Notes under the pieces: model-generated
Database searches by the model: none
Seen by the model: the letters and a program-made list of their open reading frames with translations, nothing else
Told to the model about the DNA's origin: nothing
Position numbers and translations under genes: made by a program
In this document: piece after piece, positions 46,936-54,675 of the stretch
Position numbering within the stretch: the first letter of the stretch is position 1
How the letters are laid out: each line of letters starts with the position of its first letter
Source: Pseudomonas silesiensis
GTDB lineage: Bacteria; Pseudomonadota; Gammaproteobacteria; Pseudomonadales; Pseudomonadaceae
NCBI RefSeq assembly: GCF_001661075.1
Contig: NZ_CP014870.1
Location: 5,523,703-5,587,702, forward strand
Reading direction: 5' to 3'
DNA: 64,000 bases

Positions 46936-48447
46936 TCAATTCGAGAGGCTCTTAAGCAGGGCCGGGGTTTTCGGTGCGGCGGTCTGGCTGTCTTTCGGCA
47001 CGTCGTTACCCGCGCCCAACCCACCGCCGAGCGCTGTCACCAATTCGGCATGGGCGCTGAGGCGCGAGGCCTGGACCTGTTGTTGGACTTGCTGCTGCTT
47101 GAACAACAGGGTCTGGGCGTTGAGCACGTTGAGGTAATCGGTGAGCCCGCGTTGGTAAGCGATCATCGCGATGTCATAGGTCTTCTGCGCGGCGGCCACC
47201 GATTCGGCGGCGAAGCTTTTCTGCTTGTCCATGGACTCGCGGCGGATCAACTGGTCGGAGATGTTCTTCAGCGCATTGACCAGCGTCTGGTTGTACCTGG
47301 CCACGGCGATGTCATACCCGGCCGAAGCTTCGCCCAGCTCCGAGCGCAACCGACCGCCATCGAAGATCGGCAACGAGATCGCCGGGCCGACGCTGTAGTT
47401 GAGTTTCTTGCCGGTCAAAAACTCCAGCGCCCCGCCGCCGGTGGCCATGTAGCCGAGGCTGCCAACCAGGTCGACGTTGGGATAGAAGCCGGCATGGGCG
47501 ACATCGATACCCCGCGCCTGGGCCGCCACTTGCCAGCGGCTGGCGACCACGTCCGGACGCTGTCCGAGCAGTTGCGCCGGCAACGACGACGGCAGTTTCA
47601 GCGCCGCGCCCAACGACAGCGTCGGCCGTTGCAACTGCGCGCCCTCGCCCGGCCCTTTGCCAGCCAAGGCGGCCAGTTGATTACGGCTCAGGGCGATTTC
47701 CTCGTCCAGCGCATCGATCTGGCGATGGGTTTCCGGCAACGGCGTTTCAGCCTGGCTGACTTCGAAATGCGTGCCGATGCCGCCGTCCAGGCGTTTTTGG
47801 GCGAGGTCGAGAATTTGCTGCTGCTGTTTCAGCGTCGCGGCGACGATGTCCCGTTGCGCGTAATGCAATGAGAGTTCGATGTAGGCGCGCACCATGTTGT
47901 TCTGCAGTTCGAGCCGGGCCAGGCGCGCTTCGGCGGCACTCATGTGGGCCAGGTCCACGGCGCGTTCGGTGGCATTGCTTTCGCGCCCCCAGAGATCGAG
48001 TGCGTAACTGAAGCCCAGCGCCGCATTGTTGTCCCAGGTGGTGGTGTCGGCCAGGTCGCCGGGGCCGTAAAACTGATCGGTGGGCCAGTTGTGGCGCTTG
48101 AGGGTGGACTCGCCATTGACCTGCAGCGACTCGGCGGACTGCGCGATACCTGCCAGGGATTTGGCCTGACGCACCCGGGCAGCGGCCATGGCGATGGTCG
48201 GGCTGCCTTGCACGGCGAGGTCGATCCAACGGTTCAGTTGCGGGTCGCCATACGCCTGCCACCATTGCGCGGTGGGCCAGTGAGCGTCCTGCGCAGCGCT
48301 CTGGATGGCTTCGTCGGTGGCCAGTGAGTCGGCCTCCAGTGCCTTGCCCTGGGGGGCAATACCTCCGGTTCCGATGCAGCCACTGATTGCCAGGGTTAAA
48401 GCCAAAACACTGAGCGTCTTTAGCGCTCTGTTGATGCGACGGGGCAC
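46936..48447 (-). CDS. NodT/OprM-type outer-membrane efflux lipoprotein
   Basis: The 503-residue protein is a TolC-like outer-membrane channel of the RND NodT family. It has a lipoprotein signal with lipobox ISGC (Cys24) and two outer membrane efflux protein repeats with long helical segments. The signature YALDLWGRESNATERA and the second-half motif AGFYPNVDLVGSLG are present. I chose a GTG start at 48447 (AGGAA eight to ten bases before), because longer frames run through the upstream REP palindrome and would bury the signal peptide. It probably completes the FUSC/HlyD pump encoded next to it. Confidence 0.9.
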   Translation of the reverse strand: MPRRINRALKTLSVLALTLAISGCIGTGGIAPQGKALEADSLATDEAIQSAAQDAHWPTAQWWQAYGDPQLNRWIDLAVQGSPTIAMAAARVRQAKSLAGIAQSAESLQVNGESTLKRHNWPTDQFYGPGDLADTTTWDNNAALGFSYALDLWGRESNATERAVDLAHMSAAEARLARLELQNNMVRAYIELSLHYAQRDIVAATLKQQQQILDLAQKRLDGGIGTHFEVSQAETPLPETHRQIDALDEEIALSRNQLAALAGKGPGEGAQLQRPTLSLGAALKLPSSLPAQLLGQRPDVVASRWQVAAQARGIDVAHAGFYPNVDLVGSLGYMATGGGALEFLTGKKLNYSVGPAISLPIFDGGRLRSELGEASAGYDIAVARYNQTLVNALKNISDQLIRRESMDKQKSFAAESVAAAQKTYDIAMIAYQRGLTDYLNVLNAQTLLFKQQQVQQQVQASRLSAHAELVTALGGGLGAGNDVPKDSQTAAPKTPALLKSLSN

Positions 48448-48478
48448 TGCTGCGATTTCCTGAAAGAAGAGGGTGCCC

Positions 48479-48571
48479 CTGTAGGAGCCAGGCTTGCCGG
48501 CGAAGAACGATGACGCGGTGCATCTGTTGTACCGCGTCATCGTTCTTCGCCGGCAAGCCTGGCTCCTACAG
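48479..48571. repeat. REP with 41-bp perfect arms upstream of the efflux channel gene
   Basis: The 93 bases form two perfect 41-base arms around an 11-base loop. The arms begin CTGTAGGAGCCAGGCTTGCC and end in GAACGATGACGCGGT. It lies in the divergent spacer between the channel gene and the LysR regulator. Confidence 0.95.
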
Positions 48572-48720
48572 AAGCAGGCGCAATTCTAGGGTGCGGCGGG
48601 AAAGGCGATAAGTCGGGATTCTTGCGAATCTTTGTTACCGTTAACGCGATAATCCCTTTGTCGGGGTCTCAGCCACTGAAACTTCGTGTCACAATTTGCC
48701 ATCGAACCCGAGAGCACCCC

Positions 48721-49689
48721 ATGGACACTTTGCAAAACATGCGCGCCTTCAGTTACGTGGCCGAGGCCGGCAGCTTCACCGCCGCCGCCGTGCAACTCGA
48801 CACCACCACGGCCAACGTCTCGCGCGCGGTCTCCAACCTGGAAGCCCACCTGCAAACCCGCCTGCTCAACCGCACCACTCGCCGCATTGCCCTGACCGAA
48901 GCCGGCAAACGCTACCTGTTGCGCTGCGAGCAGATCCTGGCCTATGTCGAAGAAGCCGAAGCCGAAGCCAGCGACGCCCACGCGCGCCCGGCCGGGCAAC
49001 TCAAGGTGCACACCATGACCGGCATCGGTCAGCACTTCGTGATCGACGCCATCGCCCGCTACCGCAAGACTCACCCGGACGTCACCTTCGACCTGACCCT
49101 GGCCAACCGCGTACCGGACCTGTTGGACGAGGGCTACGACGTGTCCATCGTCCTCGCCAGCGAACTGCCGGATTCGGGTTTCGTCTCCCAACGCCTGGGC
49201 ATCACCTACAGCATCGTTTGCGCCTCGCCGGCCTATGTAAAAGCCAACGGCTGCGCCCATAAACCCAGCGACCTGCTCAACCACGCCTGCCTGCGCCTGG
49301 TCAGCCCGGTGATCCCTCTGGAAAAATGGAGCTTCGACGGCCCGGAAGGCCAGGAAATGGTCACCATCAATAGCTCGCCGTTTCTGGTGAACTCCGCCGA
49401 CGCGATGAAAACCGCGATCACCAGCGGCATGGGGGTTGGCGTGTTGCCGGTGTATGCGGCCATTGAAGGGCTGCGCAATGGCACGCTGGTGCGGGTGATG
49501 CCGAACTACCGCTCCCAGGAATTGAACCTGTATGCGATCTACCCGTCGCGACAGTACCTGGATGCGAAGATCAAGACCTGGGTCGAGTACTTGCGCGGGT
49601 CGTTGCCGGAGATATTGGCGGCGCATCAGGCGGAACTGGCGGCGTATGAGTTGAGTGGGAGTCTGGGTGGGGTTCGGTTGGCGAATTGA
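48721..49689 (+). CDS. LysR-family regulator, probably of the divergent efflux genes
   Basis: This 322-residue LysR-type regulator has an N-terminal winged helix (MDTLQNMRAFSYVAEAGSFTAAAVQLDTT, helix-turn-helix about residues 18-37). Its effector-binding domain starts near residue 90 (GQLKVHTMTGIG). It is divergent from the NodT-type channel gene with a REP between them, an arrangement common for regulators of aromatic-acid efflux such as AaeR. The ATG at 48721 gives the canonical N-terminus. Its stop codon TGA forms the first bases of a 22-bp tandem repeat. Confidence 0.93.
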   Translation: MDTLQNMRAFSYVAEAGSFTAAAVQLDTTTANVSRAVSNLEAHLQTRLLNRTTRRIALTEAGKRYLLRCEQILAYVEEAEAEASDAHARPAGQLKVHTMTGIGQHFVIDAIARYRKTHPDVTFDLTLANRVPDLLDEGYDVSIVLASELPDSGFVSQRLGITYSIVCASPAYVKANGCAHKPSDLLNHACLRLVSPVIPLEKWSFDGPEGQEMVTINSSPFLVNSADAMKTAITSGMGVGVLPVYAAIEGLRNGTLVRVMPNYRSQELNLYAIYPSRQYLDAKIKTWVEYLRGSLPEILAAHQAELAAYELSGSLGGVRLAN

Positions 49690-49770
49690 CCACCGATTAC
49701 TGTCGTACTGACCACCGACTACTGGCGTACTGACCACCGACTACTGGCGTACTGACCACCGATTACTGTA
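49687..49770. repeat. 22-bp tandem repeat, nearly four copies
   Basis: The unit starts TGACCACCGA and ends GCGTAC or TCGTAC. Copies begin at 49687, 49709, 49731 and 49753; copies two and three are identical. The first begins exactly at the LysR stop codon, and the last is cut at CTGTA, which is also the first base set of the following REP. Confidence 0.95.
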
Positions 49771-49866
49771 GGAGCGAGCTTGCTCGCGAAGGACGTCAAC
49801 GATGACGCGGGTAGTCTGAATGCACGCGGCGCCCTTGCGTTTTTCGCGAGCGAGCTCGCTCCTACA
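49766..49866. repeat. REP pair fused to the tandem repeat
   Basis: CTGTAGGAGCGAGCTTGCTC at 49766 faces TCGCGAGCGAGCTCGCTCCT ending at 49866. It begins within the last unit of the tandem repeat. Confidence 0.9.
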
Positions 49867-49943
49867 AAAGGTGTGGTGTCCTAGGATGTTTCCGACACGT
49901 TCTGTCGGTTGCCGGGTGGGAAGCGAAATCGGTAGGCTTTGGG

Positions 49944-49965
49944 GGTCGCTGACGAATCAGCGACC
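49944..49965. other. Hairpin upstream of the DUF6124 leader
   Basis: GGTCGCTGA and TCAGCGACC form a perfect 9-bp stem with a CGAA tetraloop. It is followed at once by GGGTCTGGAAAACCCG; the piece GTCTGGAAAAC recurs at 50124 in the leader. There is no T-run, so it is not a classical terminator. Confidence 0.5.
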
Positions 49966-50040
49966 GGGTCTGGAAAACCCGAATTTGGATTGCAGCACAT
50001 GACATAATGCGGCGCTTTTTGCTTCGTAGTTGTAAGTCAT

Positions 50041-50148
50041 GGCGGCTGTACGTGGGAGACCTTCGGGTCTGCCGGGTTCTATCCTTCTCGGTTTTTCCAG
50101 TCCGCGTACAGCTGCCACCCTTTGTCTGGAAAACGAAAAGTGGCAGCT
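50041..50148 (+). promoter_or_regulatory. Structured 5' leader of the DUF6124 gene with alternative pairings
   Basis: GGCGGCTGTACG (50041-50052) pairs with CGTACAGCTGCC (50105-50116) over 12 bp with one G-U. Inside lies AGACC-TTCG-GGTCT (50057-50070), a stable UUCG hairpin. The 3' strand of the long stem also pairs with the downstream copy: AGCTGCCAC (50110-50118) with GTGGCAGCT (50140-50148), a perfect 9-bp stem. The two pairings exclude each other, and the second ends only a few bases before the AAGGA ribosome site at 50159-50163. A CATAAT at 50003-50008 could be the -10 of the promoter. The regulatory role is inferred from this architecture. Confidence 0.55.
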
Positions 50149-50171
50149 CCTAGTCTCTAAGGATATTTGCC

Positions 50172-50477
50172 ATGAAAAAGCCATCACCTAATCCGCCAGA
50201 TGCAGAAATCACCTCGCCCCAAAAACCACTCACCCTAAAAGCCTCCATCCCGCCCCACACACCCAGCCATCTATTCGTCGTTGCCCCCAACATCAACACC
50301 GAAACCCTATTAGTTCACGCCACCGAATCCCTCGCCTCGGCCAGTGTCATGGCCAGTGACCTCGCCGGATTCCTCGAAGGCCCGCATCGCAATACCCTGT
50401 TGGGCATCCAGCAGGTGATCATGCTGGGTGAACTGGCCGTCAATCGCGCGCTGGACAATGTCGATCCGCAGGATTAA
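50172..50477 (+). CDS. DUF6124 family protein
   Basis: This 101-residue protein matches my recollection of the small Pseudomonas DUF6124 family (related to DUF3077). The N-terminal third is proline-rich and probably disordered. The conserved part runs from HLFVVAPNINTETLLVHATESLASAS to LGIQQVIMLGELAVNRALD and is predicted to be mostly helical. There is no signal or membrane segment. Function is unknown. The gene stands alone behind a structured leader, and two REP pairs follow it. The ATG has AAGGA 7-8 bases upstream. Confidence 0.85.
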   Translation: MKKPSPNPPDAEITSPQKPLTLKASIPPHTPSHLFVVAPNINTETLLVHATESLASASVMASDLAGFLEGPHRNTLLGIQQVIMLGELAVNRALDNVDPQD

Positions 50478-50492
50478 AAATCCGCGTCAGAC

Positions 50493-50599
50493 CCTGTAGG
50501 AGCCGGCTTGTCGGATCGCCGCACCGCAGCGAAGACGGCGGCACATCCAGCATTGATGTGACTGACAGGACGCCTTCGCTGGCAAGCCAGCTCCTACAG
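50493..50599. repeat. REP pair
   Basis: CCTGTAGGAGCCGGCTTGTC at 50493 carries the variant GGATCGCCGCACCGCAGCGA and faces TCGCTGGCAAGCCAGCTCCT ending at 50599. Confidence 0.88.
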
Positions 50600-50641
50600 T
50601 TGATTTTCAGCGAACATAAAATCGCTAAACAACACCAATCC

Positions 50642-50743
50642 CCTGTAGGAGCCGGCTTGCCGGCGAAGGCGTCATCACGGCCGCCACAAGACTCAAGGAC
50701 GCCTTCGCTGCGGTGCGGCGATCCGACAAGCCAGCTCCTACAG
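50642..50743. repeat. REP pair
   Basis: CCTGTAGGAGCCGGCTTGCC at 50642 faces an inverted copy of the variant form (CTGCGGTGCGGCGATCCGAC) ending CTCCTACAG near 50743. With the previous pair it fills most of the 363-base gap before the dehydrogenase gene. Confidence 0.88.
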
Positions 50744-50840
50744 GGAATGCGTACATCCGACGCATTCAGGTACTCGCACAACGTCCGGGAAGAATGTTAG
50801 CGTGCTTGGCATTCACCAAGCCCGACGAGCCCTTCCCCCC

Positions 50841-51815
50841 ATGAAAAAGACCGTCCTCGCCTTCAGCCGCGTCACCCCGGCAATGATCGAACGCCTCAAG
50901 CAGGACTTCGACGTCATCGTGCCGAATCCGAAAAACGGCGACATCAATGCCCAGTTCAACGAAGCCCTGCCCCACGCCCACGGCCTGATCGGTGTCGGTC
51001 GCAAACTCGGTCGCGCCCAGCTGGAAAATGCCGCCAAACTGGAGGTCGTCTCCAGCGTCTCGGTCGGCTACGACAACTATGATGTCGCCTACTTCAACGA
51101 ACGCGGGATCATGCTCACCAACACCCCCGACGTCCTCACCGAAAGCACCGCCGACCTGGCCTTCGCCCTGCTCATGAGCAGTGCCCGGCGCGTTGCGGAA
51201 CTGGACGCCTGGACCAAGGCCGGCCAATGGCAAGCCACCGTCGGCGCGCCGTTGTTCGGATGCGATGTACACGGCAAGACCCTGGGCATCGTCGGCATGG
51301 GCAACATCGGCGCCGCCATTGCCCGCCGCGGGCGCCTGGGCTTCAACATGCCGATCCTCTACAGCGGTAACAGCCGCAAGACCGAACTGGAACACGAATT
51401 GGGCGCACAGTTTCGCAGCCTGGACCAATTGCTGGCCGAAGCCGATTTCATCTGCCTGGTGGTGCCGCTCAGCGAAAAGACCCGACACCTGATCAGCCAC
51501 CGCGAACTGGCGCTGATGAAACCGAGCGCCATTCTGGTCAACATCTCGCGCGGTCCGGTCGTCGACGAGCCGGCGTTGATCGAAGCCCTGCAGAACAACC
51601 GTATTCGGGGCGCGGGGCTGGATGTCTATGAGAAAGAACCGCTGGCCGAATCGCCGCTGTTCCAATTGAAGAACGCTGTCACGTTGCCGCACATCGGCTC
51701 TGCGACCCATGAAACCCGCGAAGCGATGGCCAATCGGGCCCTGAGCAATTTGCGTAGCGCCTTGCTGGGTGAGCGCCCGCAGGACCTGGTCAACCCACAG
51801 GTCTGGAAGGGCTGA
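50841..51815 (+). CDS. ghrB: D-2-hydroxyacid dehydrogenase (glyoxylate/hydroxypyruvate reductase B type)
   Basis: The 324-residue enzyme belongs to the D-isomer 2-hydroxyacid dehydrogenases. It probably reduces glyoxylate, hydroxypyruvate or 2-ketogluconate with NADPH. The N-terminal half has VSSVSVGYDNYDV and the NAD(P) loop GIVGMGNIGAAIARR is near residue 150. The catalytic Arg lies in NISRGPVVDE, the Glu in DVYEKEP and the His in LPHIGSATHETR. Length equals that of E. coli GhrB. A longer frame from 50802 is possible, but the ATG at 50841 gives the family N-terminus. The exact substrate is not settled by sequence. Confidence 0.9.
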   Translation: MKKTVLAFSRVTPAMIERLKQDFDVIVPNPKNGDINAQFNEALPHAHGLIGVGRKLGRAQLENAAKLEVVSSVSVGYDNYDVAYFNERGIMLTNTPDVLTESTADLAFALLMSSARRVAELDAWTKAGQWQATVGAPLFGCDVHGKTLGIVGMGNIGAAIARRGRLGFNMPILYSGNSRKTELEHELGAQFRSLDQLLAEADFICLVVPLSEKTRHLISHRELALMKPSAILVNISRGPVVDEPALIEALQNNRIRGAGLDVYEKEPLAESPLFQLKNAVTLPHIGSATHETREAMANRALSNLRSALLGERPQDLVNPQVWKG

Positions 51816-51824
51816 AAACACCAC

Positions 51825-51846
51825 GGCACGTCCGGATGGACGTGCC
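51825..51846. terminator. Hairpin after the dehydrogenase gene
   Basis: GGCACGTCC-GGAT-GGACGTGCC is a perfect 9-bp stem 9 bases past the stop. There is no T-run, so terminator function is uncertain. Confidence 0.45.
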
Positions 51847-52038
51847 ATCTCCATAATGGCCACTTCAATGCTTGGCAACTGACAACGACCTCCCCAGTCG
51901 ATTTCTCGGCGATGTAGCGATATCCATCGCCAGAAGACATAACTTGCAACTGAGTTCCTTATTGGACTTATTCACAAACGTTATAAACTTGGAAAAATAT
52001 GGAAGCAGTACCCAAACGGATATTTGGAGATCACTTGA

Positions 52039-52548
52039 ATGAATCATTTCACCACTGTCTGTGCCATCAGACGGAGCAAAGTACTGATTGTCTTGATGGC
52101 GGCGCTCTTCGGTATAGCCACCCTTATCAATAACTTTACCGACTATGCGGCATACACAGAGTACATCGGGCGAATCATCAGTATGAGCGATACTGTGGGC
52201 AATGATTCCCGACGTTACAGGGCTGTCACTTCGACCCTGTTCCACCACCGTTTTTACTGGGCGATCATAACGCTTGAGGTCATATTCACATTCAGTTGTC
52301 TGTACGGGACTTTTCATCTTTATAGGAAAATCAATGCGCCACGCAACGACTTTCACGAGGCCAAAAAGTTCGCCATAGTCGGTTTGACCACCGCCATTTT
52401 CGTTTACTACATTTTGTACGTCATCATACTTAACGAATGGTTCGACGTGGAGTATTCCGCTCAGCGCAATGCCTTTGACTGGGCACGAAGCAACATTCAA
52501 TACATGTTCTTCGCGCTGATATACCTGGTACTGCCAAATGATAAATAA
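52039..52548 (+). CDS. DUF2165 family membrane protein
   Basis: The 169-residue protein has four hydrophobic helices (about residues 15-32, 72-94, 108-132 and 150-165). It carries the DUF2165 pattern NNFTDYAAYTEYIGRIISMSDT after the first helix and the C-terminal NEWFDVEYSAQRNAFDWARSN. The function of the family is unknown. The ATG follows GGAGATCACTTGA. The gene is clearly AT-richer than its neighbours and has an AT-rich upstream region, which suggests later acquisition. It converges on the exporter gene with only 11 bases between the stops. Confidence 0.85.
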   Translation: MNHFTTVCAIRRSKVLIVLMAALFGIATLINNFTDYAAYTEYIGRIISMSDTVGNDSRRYRAVTSTLFHHRFYWAIITLEVIFTFSCLYGTFHLYRKINAPRNDFHEAKKFAIVGLTTAIFVYYILYVIILNEWFDVEYSAQRNAFDWARSNIQYMFFALIYLVLPNDK

Positions 52549-52559
52549 TCACTGTCGGC

Positions 52560-53462
52560 TCACGCCAACTTGCCCGTCATCGGTTTGCCTCTCGCATCGG
52601 GTTTGCGAAAAACCAGTACGTTCCCCAGCATAACCATCACCAGGCCTGCCAGCGCCGGGGCGGTCCACTGATAACCCTCGACAACAGCCGACACATTGAG
52701 CGCCACCACCGGGAACAGCACCGTGCAATAGGCGGCCCGCTCCGGGCCCATGCGCCCGACCAGCGTCAGATAGGCAGTGAAACCGATGACTGAACCGGGA
52801 ATCACCAGGTACAACAACGAGCCGATGTAACGGGCATTCCACTCCATATCGAATGGAATGCCTTTGACCAGGCACCAGGCCGAGAGCATCGCTGCGCCAT
52901 AGGCCATGCCCCAGGCATTGGTGGTCAGCGGCTTCAGGCCGGCTTTCTGCTGCAGGCTCGACAGCATGTTGCCGGCCGAAAAACACAGGGTGCCGAACAA
53001 GGCCAGACCCAGCCCGAGCAAGGTTTCCGGGCTGGCGGTATGACCGGCGAGTTCAGGCCAGAACAACAGGCCGAGCCCGAGCAACCCGAGCGCACCGCCC
53101 ATCAGCACATTGCGCGCGATTTTCTGGCCAAAGAACACCCGCGCATTGAAGGCGTTCCACAGCGTCGCGGTGGAAAACACCACCGCCACCAGGCCGCTGG
53201 GGATCCACTGGCTGGCGGTGAGGAAACACATGAAATTGATGCAGAACAGACACAGCCCCTGCGCCACGCAGATCAGATGCCCGCGGCGATTCATCACTTG
53301 CAGCTTGCGGCTGAGCAGCAACATCACAAACAGCACCAGCGCGGCGAGGCCGAAGCGATAGACAATCGACACCGGGATGGCCACCACGCCCAGTTGCCAT
53401 TTCAGGGCAATCCAGGTGGTGCCCCAGATCAGCACGGTCAGCAAGTACAACGAAAGGTTCAT
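52560..53462 (-). CDS. EamA-family drug/metabolite exporter
   Basis: The 300-residue protein has ten hydrophobic helices arranged as two EamA repeats, the pattern of DMT-superfamily exporters of amino acids or small metabolites. The opening MNLSLYLLTVLIWGTTWIALKW is typical, and the second repeat starts near GLALFGTLCFSAGNMLSSLQQKAG. The ATG at 53462 is chosen because it begins the first helix; longer frames add a non-hydrophobic extension. It is divergent from the AraC regulator that follows, which may control it. The substrate is unknown. Confidence 0.92.
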   Translation of the reverse strand: MNLSLYLLTVLIWGTTWIALKWQLGVVAIPVSIVYRFGLAALVLFVMLLLSRKLQVMNRRGHLICVAQGLCLFCINFMCFLTASQWIPSGLVAVVFSTATLWNAFNARVFFGQKIARNVLMGGALGLLGLGLLFWPELAGHTASPETLLGLGLALFGTLCFSAGNMLSSLQQKAGLKPLTTNAWGMAYGAAMLSAWCLVKGIPFDMEWNARYIGSLLYLVIPGSVIGFTAYLTLVGRMGPERAAYCTVLFPVVALNVSAVVEGYQWTAPALAGLVMVMLGNVLVFRKPDARGKPMTGKLA

Positions 53463-53665
53463 GACAAAGGCTCCGGGGTGGGGCAACGCTGTTCGCTTCT
53501 GGGCGAGCGAGCAAGCTCCCTCGCCACAGGTCATTGCCTGGTCAGGTGCCCCAGTGTCCTGCGCCAAACCTTTTCGCACTTGCATAAACTTGCGCTTTTA
53601 TCGGCCCACGGGCTGGCAGGTCAACCTCTACGGAGTAGGATGCAAGGCGTTGGAGAGAACCGATC

Positions 53666-54541
53666 ATGCCCGCACTGGAAAGCCTGCACGTGTTTCAAGC
53701 CCTCAACCGCTCGCCCAATGCTCGCCTCGAGCACAGCGCCGAGCTCGGTGACGGCATGGCTGCAGCCTTGTGGAGCAACCATCACGACGCTCAGGATTAC
53801 GAAGCGCCGAGCCACCACACGCTGTCGTGCTATATCGCTGGCGGCACCGGCACTTATCGCCGCGACCGGCCCGGTACCAAGGGCGGCCCGGACAAGCTGT
53901 GCATCCTGCCGGCCGAACACCGGTCAGCCTGGGTGATCAACGGCGACATTCGCCTCGCCCATGTTTATTTCAGCCCTGAGCAGTTTGCCCTCGGCTGCGT
54001 CACGCTGCTGGACCGTGAACCGCGCGAACTTCAGCTACGGGAAAGCACCTTCCTTGATGACCCACAACAAGCCCGACGCTTTCGGCAGTTGATCACGCTC
54101 AATTGGCAGGAGCCCGGCGAACGCCTGCTCACCAGCAGCCTGGCCCATGAGATGCTCAGTCACGTGTTGCTCGGCCAGGTCGGCATGCGCGAGGGCTTGC
54201 GGCTCAAGGGTGGATTGGCGGCGCATCAGCGTCGGCAGTTGGTCGAGTTCGTCGACAGCCAACTGGCAGAAGCCATCAGCCTGGGGCAACTGGCGGGGTT
54301 GTGCGCGCTGTCGGAGTATCACTTTGCGCGGATGTTCAGGGAGAGTTTCGGCTTGCCGCCGCATCAGTATGTGTTGGCTCGCCGACTGAACCGGGCGCAG
54401 GAGTTGTTACGCACAACATCACAGCCGTTGGGGGACATCGCGTTGGCGTGCGGGTTTGCCAGTGCCAGTCATTTTACCAACCGGTTTCGTCAGGCGCTGG
54501 GCGGGACGCCTGGGGAATATCGGCAGGCGTTTTTGCGCTAG
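53666..54541 (+). CDS. AraC-family transcriptional regulator
   Basis: The 291-residue protein has a sensor-like N-terminal part (about residues 1-180) and a C-terminal AraC DNA-binding domain. That domain has two helix-turn-helix units: AISLGQLAGLCALSEYHFARMFRESFG and QPLGDIALACGFASASHFTNRFRQALG, ending in the conserved PGEYRQ. It is divergent from the EamA exporter with a 200-base spacer, so it may regulate that gene; this is inference. The ATG at 53666 is preceded by GGAGAGAAC. Confidence 0.92.
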   Translation: MPALESLHVFQALNRSPNARLEHSAELGDGMAAALWSNHHDAQDYEAPSHHTLSCYIAGGTGTYRRDRPGTKGGPDKLCILPAEHRSAWVINGDIRLAHVYFSPEQFALGCVTLLDREPRELQLRESTFLDDPQQARRFRQLITLNWQEPGERLLTSSLAHEMLSHVLLGQVGMREGLRLKGGLAAHQRRQLVEFVDSQLAEAISLGQLAGLCALSEYHFARMFRESFGLPPHQYVLARRLNRAQELLRTTSQPLGDIALACGFASASHFTNRFRQALGGTPGEYRQAFLR

Positions 54542-54568
54542 ACCCAGGATTTTCGGCGCCTGTCAGGC

Positions 54569-54656
54569 CGCCTTCGCGGGCAAGCCTCGCTCCTACAGTG
54601 ATCGCATTCATTCAAACAACCCGGTCGTTTGTAGGAGCGAGGCTTGCCCGCGAAGA
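54569..54656. repeat. REP pair
   Basis: CCTTCGCGGGCAAGCCTCGC at 54570 faces TGTAGGAGCGAGGCTTGCCC at 54630. It is followed by GAAGAACGATGACGCGGT, the same inner sequence found in the REP at 48.5 kb, ending just before the receptor stop codon. Confidence 0.9.
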
Positions 54657-54675
54657 ACGATGACGCGGTCTACCG

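Noticed and set aside
48448..48540. N-terminal extension of the efflux channel protein
   Set aside because: The extension is encoded by the REP hairpin and would place the lipoprotein signal internally, so the GTG at 48447 is preferred.
49687..49770. Possible small CRISPR array
   Set aside because: The 22-bp units abut each other without spacers, and no cas genes are present. It is a plain tandem repeat.
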